In this document: positions 1 through 3,954 of the stretch, piece by piece
Layout of the letters: each line of letters begins with the position of its first letter
Position numbering within the stretch: the stretch's first letter is position 1
From: Caloranaerobacter sp050286925
GTDB taxonomy: Bacteria; Bacillota; Clostridia; Tissierellales; Thermohalobacteraceae
NCBI RefSeq assembly: GCF_050286925.1
Contig: NZ_JBFWFX010000034.1
Coordinates: forward strand, 1 to 7,466
DNA: 7,466 nt
Direction of reading: 5' to 3'
Program-made: the position numbers and the translations under genes
The notes under the pieces: model-generated
What the model was told of the DNA's origin: nothing
The model's database searches: none
Seen by the model: the letters and a program-made list of their open reading frames with translations, nothing else

Positions 1-185
1 CTCCATAATGAAATTCCACCTATTTTAAATTCTTTAGCCAAGTTTATTTTCTCTATAACACTTCTACTGTCCTCATACCAGATTATGTTATCTGTTCCTT
101 CTAAATCATTATAATACCTTATATATGGATTTTTTGAATTGCTATCAAAATTAATTATTTCATCTACGAATATAATATTATCACA
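1..185 (-). pseudogene. C-terminal remnant of a GH18-family glycoside hydrolase
   Basis: Read on the minus strand, 185 to 1 is one open frame without a start codon; an in-frame TAA lies at 188-186. The translation runs through IIFVDEIINFD, PYIRYYNDLEG, IIWYEDSRSVIEKINLAKEF and KIGGISLW. The sequence W-[FY]-E-D-x-R-S-[IV] followed by a K-x-x-L-A-K-E-[FY] helix and a G-G-[IV]-S-x-W strand is the usual C-terminal end of family 18 hydrolases, including LysM-linked spore-wall enzymes of Firmicutes (family knowledge). Only about 60 residues of a catalytic domain normally near 300 are present, and the stop codon of the MFS gene lies inside the 5' end of this fragment. It is therefore a decayed or deletion-joined remnant. 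The frame continues past the left edge, so its own end is not seen. The alternative is an assembly or rearrangement join. Confidence 0.7.
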
Positions 186-678
186 TTATTTTTCCCGTAT
201 CATGCTCACATCTCTTTTTAAAAACAAACTGATAACACATCCAAATTGAACCCAACACAAGTATAACCCCGCATATGCTCAAGATTATACTTATTGGTAC
301 TGCTTGAATTACAAAACCTGATATAAATAATGAAATAGGAGCTAAAGCATTCATAATCATTGAATATAAACTAAATACCATCCCCCTCTGTTTATCTGGT
401 ATTTCTGCTTGAAATATCGTCATCATACTTATTTCACCAAATCCAGAAACAAAACCTTGTATAAACATTACAATAACTGTTATGTAAAAATTAATTATAT
501 TCCCTATCACTATTAATGCTATTCCACAAAACAATGGAAATATATATATAAATTCTCTTTGATGTCTAATCTTAGGGTTAAAAATAAGATACACTCCTGA
601 TATTAAAACTCCAACTGAATCAGCAATCATAATTATACTTAATGCTATTGAACTCATATTATAGTATTTATCTACCAA
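181..678 (-). pseudogene. MFS transporter, C-terminal half, disrupted by the prophage
   Basis: The minus-strand frame encodes 165 residues with five or six hydrophobic segments, for example SIALSIIMIADSVGVLISG (about 10-28), FIYIFPLFCGIALIVIGNII, FYITVIVMFIQGFVSGFG and ISIILSICGVILVLGSIW. QAEIPDKQRGMVFSLY is the conserved loop found in the second half of major facilitator transporters, so these are probably TM7-12 of a roughly 400-residue permease. The first half is missing. The TTG at 678 that opens the frame has no good ribosome binding site, and a TGA lies three codons upstream. The break coincides with the TG that begins the Mu-like left end, so the missing half should lie beyond the right end of the phage. 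The substrate cannot be told. Confidence 0.8.
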
Positions 679-682
679 TGTT

Positions 683-704
683 ATTTCTCAAATTAATCTG
701 CAAA
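683..704 (+). repeat. Candidate transposase binding site L1
   Basis: This 22-bp element starts with ATTTCTCAA and ends with TGCAAA. It matches the element at 799-820 at 18 of 22 positions in the same orientation and occupies bases 5-26 of the inferred phage end, where Mu carries its L1 site. The conserved frame TTTC-N11-TGC is shared with the element at 839-860. Binding by the transposase encoded at 4106-6037 is inferred. Confidence 0.6.
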
Positions 705-798
705 TATACCCGAAGGGTGATGAGGTGGGATAAGACGAGACAAACAGAGATATTACAAGACATAGAGGGATTTTTGTTTTATTTAGTGGGAAGTTTAG

Positions 799-820
799 AT
801 TTCTCAAGATATTTTGCAAA
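799..820 (+). repeat. Candidate transposase binding site L2
   Basis: This is the second copy of the subterminal element (ATTTCTCAA...TTTTGCAAA), 18 of 22 identical to 683-704 and in direct orientation. It lies at bases 121-142 of the inferred left end. In Mu the L2 site lies a little over 100 bp inside the end, so the placement fits. The element is outside any gene. Confidence 0.6.
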
Positions 821-838
821 GTATTTTTTTAGGACATG

Positions 839-860
839 CTTTCGGGTATGATGATGCGAT
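839..860 (+). repeat. Candidate transposase binding site L3 (degenerate)
   Basis: This element keeps TTTC-N11-TGC at exactly the same spacing as the two better copies, but only about 10 of 22 positions agree with the 799-820 copy. It starts 40 bp after L2, close to the L2-L3 distance in Mu. TTCGGGTAT at 841-849 is also the exact inverted complement of ATACCCGAA at 706-714, just inside L1, a second relation between the two sites. This is the weakest of the three calls. Confidence 0.35.
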
Positions 861-864
861 AAAA

Positions 865-910
865 TTTTACGATGTTACATGAAGTTACATAGGTTTTACG
901 AATTTGTTAC
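865..910. repeat. Cluster of helically spaced TTAC motifs
   Basis: TTAC begins at 867, 875, 885, 896 and 907 (steps 8, 10, 11, 11), and GTTACAT occurs twice in tandem (874 and 884). TTTTACGA also occurs twice (865 and 894), each time followed by a GTTAC. The near one-turn spacing puts the motifs on one face of the helix, as in arrays bound by repressors, transposases or bending proteins. The bound protein is unknown. No gene covers the region. Confidence 0.4.
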
Positions 911-924
911 GACGTTGAAAAATT

Positions 925-950
925 AAGCGTTACACTATGTAACGCTTTTT
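925..950. terminator. Hairpin terminator, probably bidirectional
   Basis: A perfect 9-bp stem (AAGCGTTAC 925-933 with GTAACGCTT 939-947) closes a 5-nt loop. On the plus strand the T-run overlaps and follows the stem (TTTTT at 946-950). On the minus strand the stem is followed by AATTTTTC. The nearest upstream gene is the leftward repressor, about 180 bases away, so its main job is probably to stop the repressor transcript before it crosses the left-end sites. Confidence 0.7.
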
Positions 951-1126
951 ATGAAAAACAGAAATAAATTAAAAATTAATTAGTGTATTTCATAATTTTT
1001 AAAAGGAACTTTTAAATTTATTCTATAAAGAAAACGGAACTATGTTAAAATGTTGAAATAACTATAATTGAGACTAAATTAGTATTTTTTATATTAATTT
1101 TTAATCGGAATATCGGAAGTACAAAA
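951..1126. other. AT-rich region without a recognised gene
   Basis: No convincing frame or ribosome binding site is seen here. The stretch holds an AT-only inverted repeat (TTAAAAATTAAT 969-980 with ATTAATTTTTAA 1093-1104) of doubtful meaning. It would be the 3' untranslated part of the repressor message if that ends at the 925-950 hairpin. Confidence 0.5.
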
Positions 1127-1840
1127 TTAAGCAGTTATTGATGGATCATTTGTGACACTTTCTTCTCCACTGGTGAAGGTAGACGACATTATTTTTTTAT
1201 TGTAATCAAGCATGGTTTCTATGATTCCTTCTATCTTCCCTTTTTGTTTGTCTGTAAGTTTTCTGTAATTTATAAGTAGGTAGACTTCATCATCTGTAAG
1301 AGTATTGATCAGCTGTTTTTTTCTCTCTGATGTAAGCGGTTGTTCGATATAATTTTCAATATAACTTTGCAGCTTCTTGGCTAATTGGATAACTTTTTTT
1401 TCTTTTTCAATACTATCTTCTTTTATAATATTATTTTCATCTTGGCCCGATTCATGACTTACTCTACAAATGCTCTGTAAATAATCTCTAATAGCTCTTT
1501 TAAGCTCATAAATATTTTCTTCTATTGGAGAAATACCAGATTCAGGAGCTTCAAATGTAAAAGAGTAAATCATGTCGGGTTTTTTCTTTTTTTGTTCTTC
1601 TTTATTTTCTTCTCTGTTTTCTTCTTTTTCTTCTGGCCCTCTTCCTTTTCCAGTTAAAAGCCAGTCAGTTGTGACATTAAAAAAATCAGCAAGTGCAATT
1701 AAGGCATCTGCACTTGGCTTAGCTCTTCCTCTTTCCCAATCGCTAATATTACTGTAAGCGACATTAATTTGTTCAGCTAGTCCTTTTAATGTTAAGTTTT
1801 TAGATTTTCTCAATTGTTTAATCCTATCTTTTATTTCCAA
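1127..1840 (-). CDS. XRE-family (cI-like) phage repressor
   Basis: This 237-residue protein is the probable lysogeny repressor, since it lies leftward of the early promoter exactly where Mu-like phages carry their repressor. Residues about 3-63 form an XRE helix-turn-helix domain (IKQLRKSKNLTLKGLAEQI, then NVAYSNISDWERGRAKPS and ADFFNVTTDWLLTG). A highly charged Glu/Lys linker spans about 65-88. Near the C-terminus, LTDDEVYLLINYRKLTDKQK resembles the short helical tail seen on many Firmicute phage repressors. No Ser-Lys S24 autoprotease domain is visible, so induction by RecA-stimulated self-cleavage is not supported. The start is TTG at 1840-1838, set by a near-perfect AAAGGAGGTGAT seven bases upstream. 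Confidence 0.85.
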   Translation of the reverse strand: MEIKDRIKQLRKSKNLTLKGLAEQINVAYSNISDWERGRAKPSADALIALADFFNVTTDWLLTGKGRGPEEKEENREENKEEQKKKKPDMIYSFTFEAPESGISPIEENIYELKRAIRDYLQSICRVSHESGQDENNIIKEDSIEKEKKVIQLAKKLQSYIENYIEQPLTSERKKQLINTLTDDEVYLLINYRKLTDKQKGKIEGIIETMLDYNKKIMSSTFTSGEESVTNDPSITA

Positions 1841-1863
1841 TCAATCACCTCCTTTCAAAAGTA

Positions 1864-1891
1864 TTTATATATTTGTATTATGAATATCCAA
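1864..1891 (-). promoter_or_regulatory. Candidate leftward promoter for the repressor
   Basis: On the minus strand TTGGAT (1891-1886) is followed after 16 bases by TATAAA (1869-1864), placing the transcript start just ahead of the AAAGGAGGTGAT of the repressor. The region is so AT-rich that other pairings, such as TTCGAA with TAATAC, are also possible. Confidence 0.4.
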
Positions 1892-1900
1892 AATTTATTC

Positions 1901-1932
1901 GAAAAAAATTTAAAAAATAACTAAATTTTTTC
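1901..1932. promoter_or_regulatory. Inverted repeat abutting the early promoter, possible operator
   Basis: GAAAAAAATTTA (1901-1912) is repeated in inverted form as TAAATTTTTTC (1922-1932), ending directly at the -35 box of the rightward promoter and lying between the two divergent promoters. The position suits a repressor or Ner-like operator, but the sequence is simple A/T and could be chance. Confidence 0.3.
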
Positions 1933-1961
1933 TTGTAAAATTATGAAAAACGGTATATACT
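1933..1961 (+). promoter_or_regulatory. Rightward early promoter
   Basis: TTGTAA (1933-1938) and TATACT (1956-1961) are separated by exactly 17 bases, a good sigma-A promoter. It points away from the repressor into the early genes and should be the main repressed promoter of the phage. It leaves a leader of about 190 bases before the first gene. Confidence 0.7.
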
Positions 1962-2050
1962 ATTTATAGAATGATTAATAAATAAAGCATTATAAGTAAA
2001 GTTTATCACATTTCATAAGAAAAATTCAGCAAATATATAAACTCTCTTCA

Positions 2051-2116
2051 GATAATTCCCTCCAGAGGAATTATCTATACATATCATTTCTGAAAATAGG
2101 TGTCCTGCTTCACCTA
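2051..2116 (+). other. Two hairpins in the early-transcript leader
   Basis: GATAATTCC (2051-2059) pairs perfectly with GGAATTATC (2067-2075) around a 7-base loop. TAGGTG (2097-2102) pairs with CACCTA (2111-2116). Neither is followed by a T-run, so they are not plain terminators. As DNA, the first is a dyad that could be an operator. As RNA, they sit in the leader between the early promoter and the ribosome binding site at about 2147-2154. Confidence 0.4.
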
Positions 2117-2160
2117 AAGAGATGAACTTTGAAAAGTTTATAGAGAAAGGTGGTGAATTG

Positions 2161-2328
2161 GTGACAAAAGTAGTTACTACAATTGGAATAACATACAAAG
2201 CTAAATATTTCTTTGATGCAAAATTAATACCTTATATTGGACACAAAGTAGTTATTAAACCTTTAGATCATGAAACTATCGAAGTCTACAAAGGAAATCA
2301 ATTTATTTGTTATGCGAAGAGCTGTTAA
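2161..2328 (+). CDS. Stand-alone Mu transposase C-terminal (beta-barrel) domain protein
   Basis: The protein has 55 residues. The start is GTG at 2161, chosen because AAAGGTGG lies seven bases upstream; an in-frame ATG at 2122 lacks a good site. From about residue 8 it aligns with residues 480-526 of the transposase encoded further right: both have a G-I-x6-F start, then KLIPYIGHKVVIK here against ELIPHIGKKATIR there, then IEVYKGNQFICYA against IYVYINGELICIA, with a 2-residue gap in the loop. This is the small beta-barrel that follows the DDE core in MuA-type transposases. No catalytic core or end-binding domain is present. It could be a regulator that contacts the transposase or its DNA, or a remnant kept by chance. 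Its last 26 bases overlap the convergent gene at 2303-2566. Confidence 0.65.
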   Translation: MTKVVTTIGITYKAKYFFDAKLIPYIGHKVVIKPLDHETIEVYKGNQFICYAKSC

Positions 2329-2566
2329 AAGAAATTTTATCTGGGATACCATATTTGTCAATGTAGCCATCAAGCAAATCTCTAATATACCTATCTTGAG
2401 CAGCTTTTATTGCTTTTCGATATTCATCGCTTGTTATAATACCTTTTTTAATAAGTAAATCGAGCAAGACTAAAGCAAGGGTTTCATTTGAAACTATTTT
2501 AGTAAAGATTGCACTACTTAATTTAGAATTGACAAGAAAATCAATATATTTTTCTTCTTTATTCAA
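2303..2566 (-). CDS. Hypothetical small helical protein on the opposite strand
   Basis: I do not recognise this 87-residue protein. It is predicted to be mostly helical, with SAIFTKIVSNETLALVLLDL followed by LIKKGIITSDEYRKAIKAAQ, the latter resembling the short helix-loop-helix tails (L-x-x-x-G-I-I-T-x-E-E-[FY]) found in many small proteins. The start is TTG at 2566-2564, supported by a strong AAGGAGGTGATG nine bases before it, which makes a real gene likely. It opposes the surrounding early genes: its 3' end overlaps the 55-aa gene by 26 bases and its 5' end faces the 88-aa gene. It may be a lysogenic accessory gene expressed when the early transcript is silent. Confidence 0.6.
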   Translation of the reverse strand: MNKEEKYIDFLVNSKLSSAIFTKIVSNETLALVLLDLLIKKGIITSDEYRKAIKAAQDRYIRDLLDGYIDKYGIPDKISFNSSSHNK

Positions 2567-2580
2567 TTTACATCACCTCC

Positions 2581-2603
2581 TTTTGATACTAATTTTATCA
2601 AAA
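2581..2603. promoter_or_regulatory. Dyad between divergent genes, possible operator
   Basis: TTTTGATA (2581-2588) and TATCAAAA (2596-2603) form a perfect 8-bp inverted repeat with a 7-base centre in the 67-base gap between the leftward 87-aa gene and the rightward 88-aa gene. On the minus strand TAAAAT inside it could be a -10 box, with TTTCAT 17 bases upstream. Binding here would control the leftward gene. Confidence 0.35.
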
Positions 2604-2633
2604 TAGAAACTGAGATGAAAGGTGGTGGGTAAG

Positions 2634-2900
2634 ATGGTGCTTAAGAAAGCGGCCTTAAGGAAAGATGTTTTTAAGTCTATTAAGTTATTTGCTGATGAAC
2701 ATAATATGGAGTATGAAGATGCATGTGATCTCTTTTATGAGGTAGTGAATGAGACTGTTGGAGGGAATGAAGAAGCAACTACTTTAGGATGTGCTATCAA
2801 ACAACATGAAACTTTAGAATGTGCTATTAAACTTCCTGACTATAGCAGTGAACAACCAAGACTTACTGTGACTATTACCCACACGATTAAAGAAGAGTAA
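2634..2900 (+). CDS. Hypothetical early protein with a tandem internal repeat
   Basis: This is an 88-residue protein of unknown function. ATG at 2634 is preferred over the GTGs at 2622 and 2625, because those lie inside the AAAGGTGG ribosome binding site. The N-terminal half is basic then acidic and helical (KDVFKSIKLFADEHNMEYED). The centre carries two copies of a decapeptide-spaced motif, TLGCAIK and TLECAIK, and the end is probably beta (RLTVTITHTIKEE). The gene stops six bases before the ATG contained in the left arm of the 14-bp inverted repeat, so a gene in that arm could be translationally coupled to it if the cassette were in the other orientation. Confidence 0.6.
   Translation: MVLKKAALRKDVFKSIKLFADEHNMEYEDACDLFYEVVNETVGGNEEATTLGCAIKQHETLECAIKLPDYSSEQPRLTVTITHTIKEE
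2781..2832 (+). repeat. Direct repeat with 30-base period inside a gene
   Basis: The 22-base blocks at 2781-2802 and 2811-2832 (both beginning ACTTTAG) agree at 20 of 22 positions and are offset by exactly ten codons, keeping the frame. Copy-number change by slippage would add or remove ten residues without breaking the gene. Confidence 0.7.
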
Positions 2901-2905
2901 GTAAG

Positions 2906-2919
2906 AATGACGGCAAGAG
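2906..2919 (+). repeat. Left arm of 14-bp inverted repeat
   Basis: AATGACGGCAAGAG here is the exact reverse complement of 3136-3149. It begins six bases after the stop of the 88-aa gene and includes an ATG reading MTARV, the same first codons as the leftward zinc-ribbon gene inside the cassette. Confidence 0.8.
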
Positions 2920-2932
2920 TTAACACCTCCTC

Positions 2933-3148
2933 CTATTTTATGAGGTTTTTGGTTTTGCAGTTTGGGCAAATTATAAAATTTTTAATGCCATCCCTTTTGA
3001 GAGGGGAATTGCAATTAAAACACCTATACTTTGAAATTGAATTTTTAATTTGAACAGGTTCTGATGTTTCTACCTCCACCAAGATAGGAACATCTATAAC
3101 GATTTTTTTAGTGTATTTCTTGCTCACTTTTATATCTCTTGCCGTCAT
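2933..3148 (-). CDS. Small zinc-ribbon protein (Com-like)
   Basis: This 71-residue protein begins with a basic and beta-rich part (KKYTKKIVIDVPILVEVET) and ends in a four-cysteine ribbon, YRCFNCNSPL followed by IICPNCKTKNLIK: C-x2-C, 16 residues, C-x2-C. The fold resembles Com, the Mu zinc-ribbon translational activator, and other small phage zinc ribbons; function is inferred only from this resemblance. The ATG at 3148 lies inside the right arm of the 14-bp inverted repeat and has no ribosome binding site before it, whereas a TGTTATAAT box ends four bases upstream. An internal GTG (codon 8) is the alternative start. The stop overlaps TAGGAGGAGGTG, an orphan ribosome binding site facing the left arm. 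Confidence 0.6.
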   Translation of the reverse strand: MTARDIKVSKKYTKKIVIDVPILVEVETSEPVQIKNSISKYRCFNCNSPLKRDGIKNFIICPNCKTKNLIK

Positions 3149-3149
3149 T
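3136..3149 (-). repeat. Right arm of 14-bp inverted repeat
   Basis: On the minus strand this reads AATGACGGCAAGAG, identical to 2906-2919 on the plus strand. It carries the start codon and first four codons of the zinc-ribbon gene. The two arms bracket 216 bases. Confidence 0.8.
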
Positions 3150-3152
3150 TTA

Positions 3153-3161
3153 ATTATAACA
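3153..3161 (-). promoter_or_regulatory. Extended -10 promoter facing the zinc-ribbon gene
   Basis: On the minus strand TGTTATAAT matches the extended -10 consensus TGnTATAAT exactly. No clear -35 is present. It ends four bases before the ATG at 3148, so a transcript from it would start at or within that start codon and be leaderless or use the internal GTG. Confidence 0.5.
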
Positions 3162-3190
3162 GATTAAATTTTAAAAAAGAGGGATATTAA

Positions 3191-3463
3191 ATGACTGCTA
3201 AAAGCTATGTTAGAGGACATCTTTGTGAATGGAATGGTACAGAGTGGGTGTATAGCGATACCAAAGAATCGATAAAAAATGAAAGACCATGTGCCAGGTG
3301 TGGGAAGATGCCAACTGCTGAAGGTTATGATCAATGCTTGGGATATATAGAGGGAGCTGTATCTGCATGTTGTGGGCATGGAGTTGAAGATGGTTTTATA
3401 TTGTACGAAGATGGGAATTGCAAAAGAATTGGAGATGAAAATGTACAATTTAGGAGGGATTAG
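3191..3463 (+). CDS. Conserved Cys-rich phage protein
   Basis: This 90-residue soluble protein contains PCARCGKMPTAEGYDQCLGY (residues about 33-52) followed by SACCGHGVEDGFILYEDG. The pairing of C-A-R-C-G-K-x-P-T with C-L-G and A-C-C-G-H-G recurs in small proteins of Firmicute phages and probably binds a metal; I know no assigned role. ATG at 3191 is preceded by GAGGG seven bases away. The last codons contain the AGGAGG that serves the next gene, so the two are coupled. Confidence 0.7.
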   Translation: MTAKSYVRGHLCEWNGTEWVYSDTKESIKNERPCARCGKMPTAEGYDQCLGYIEGAVSACCGHGVEDGFILYEDGNCKRIGDENVQFRRD

Positions 3464-3676
3464 ATGGATTCTGCAAACAAGGGGGACAAAGAGATGTTCG
3501 GATTTGGGAAAAGACTTAAGGATTATAAAACTTCAGAGCTTATAAAAGAGCTTCAATCAAGAAAGAACGTAAGCATACTCAAGATGAACAAAAATCAGCA
3601 GTATCAAGTGAAAAACAGTCATAAAAGAATTAAGGAAAAAGGTCCAGCTGTCATTTTAGTAATAAGAGATGTTTAG
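3464..3676 (+). CDS. BC1881-like small phage protein
   Basis: The protein has 70 residues from ATG 3464, which abuts the upstream TAG and has AGGAGG six bases before it. A second start at 3494 (60 residues, MFGFGKRL) has AAGGGGGAC upstream, a site used by several other genes here. Because the first ten residues are simply that site translated, 3494 may be the true start. The pattern YKTSELIKELQSRKNV followed by a C-terminal GPAVILVIRD is the one known from the BC1881 family of small phage proteins (S-T-x-E-L-x-x-E-L-x-x-R-x-G-V ... G-P-A-V-I-L-V). Function unknown. Confidence 0.7.
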   Translation: MDSANKGDKEMFGFGKRLKDYKTSELIKELQSRKNVSILKMNKNQQYQVKNSHKRIKEKGPAVILVIRDV

Positions 3677-3721
3677 ACATAACAAAAATTCGCAAAATTG
3701 ATTTTAAAGGGGGACAGTAAG

Positions 3722-3943
3722 ATGAGCAAACGAAGAGAGCTTACTCTATTTGGAGTAAAGGTTAAAAAAAGACTTATAGAACTGGATATGACACAAAAAG
3801 AGTTAGCAAAAGATATAGGAGTACATCCAGCATACTTGACTGATATACTTAGGGGAAATCGTTCAGGAAGAAAATATAAAAAGGCAATAATAAAAAGGCT
3901 CAATCTCGACGAAGAGAGCGAGAGCCTTAAAGAAGTAGTATGA
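3722..3943 (+). CDS. Ner/Cro-like XRE regulator
   Basis: This 73-residue DNA-binding protein is a single helix-turn-helix domain: LTLFGVKVKKRLIELDMT, then QKELAKDIGVHPAYLTDILR and a basic GNRSGRKYKKAIIKRLNL tail. By position just before the transposase it corresponds to Mu Ner, which shuts down early and repressor transcription, but here it is 1.8 kb from the repressor rather than beside it. The start is ATG at 3722 after AAAGGGGGACAG. A TTG at 3698 has no ribosome binding site. Its TGA overlaps an ATG at 3940. Confidence 0.8.
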   Translation: MSKRRELTLFGVKVKKRLIELDMTQKELAKDIGVHPAYLTDILRGNRSGRKYKKAIIKRLNLDEESESLKEVV

Positions 3944-3954
3944 GGGAGGAAACT

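Noticed and set aside
642..851. Rightward 69-residue frame across the host/phage junction
   Set aside because: It spans the junction and the candidate transposase sites, has no ribosome binding site and resembles nothing; it is a chance frame.
969..1104. 12-bp AT-only inverted repeat TTAAAAATTAAT / ATTAATTTTTAA
   Set aside because: The sequence is pure A/T in a very AT-rich stretch, so chance is likely and no function is indicated.
1572..1757. Rightward frame inside the repressor gene
   Set aside because: Its Phe/Ser-rich product is the antisense of the Glu/Lys linker of the repressor.
2051..2075. Leader hairpin as an intrinsic terminator
   Set aside because: The stem is AT-rich and followed by TATACATATC rather than a T-run.
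2907..3053. Rightward ORF starting at the ATG in the left repeat arm (MTARV...)
   Set aside because: Past the repeat it is the antisense of the zinc-ribbon gene and shows no protein-like pattern; it is useful only as evidence for inversion.
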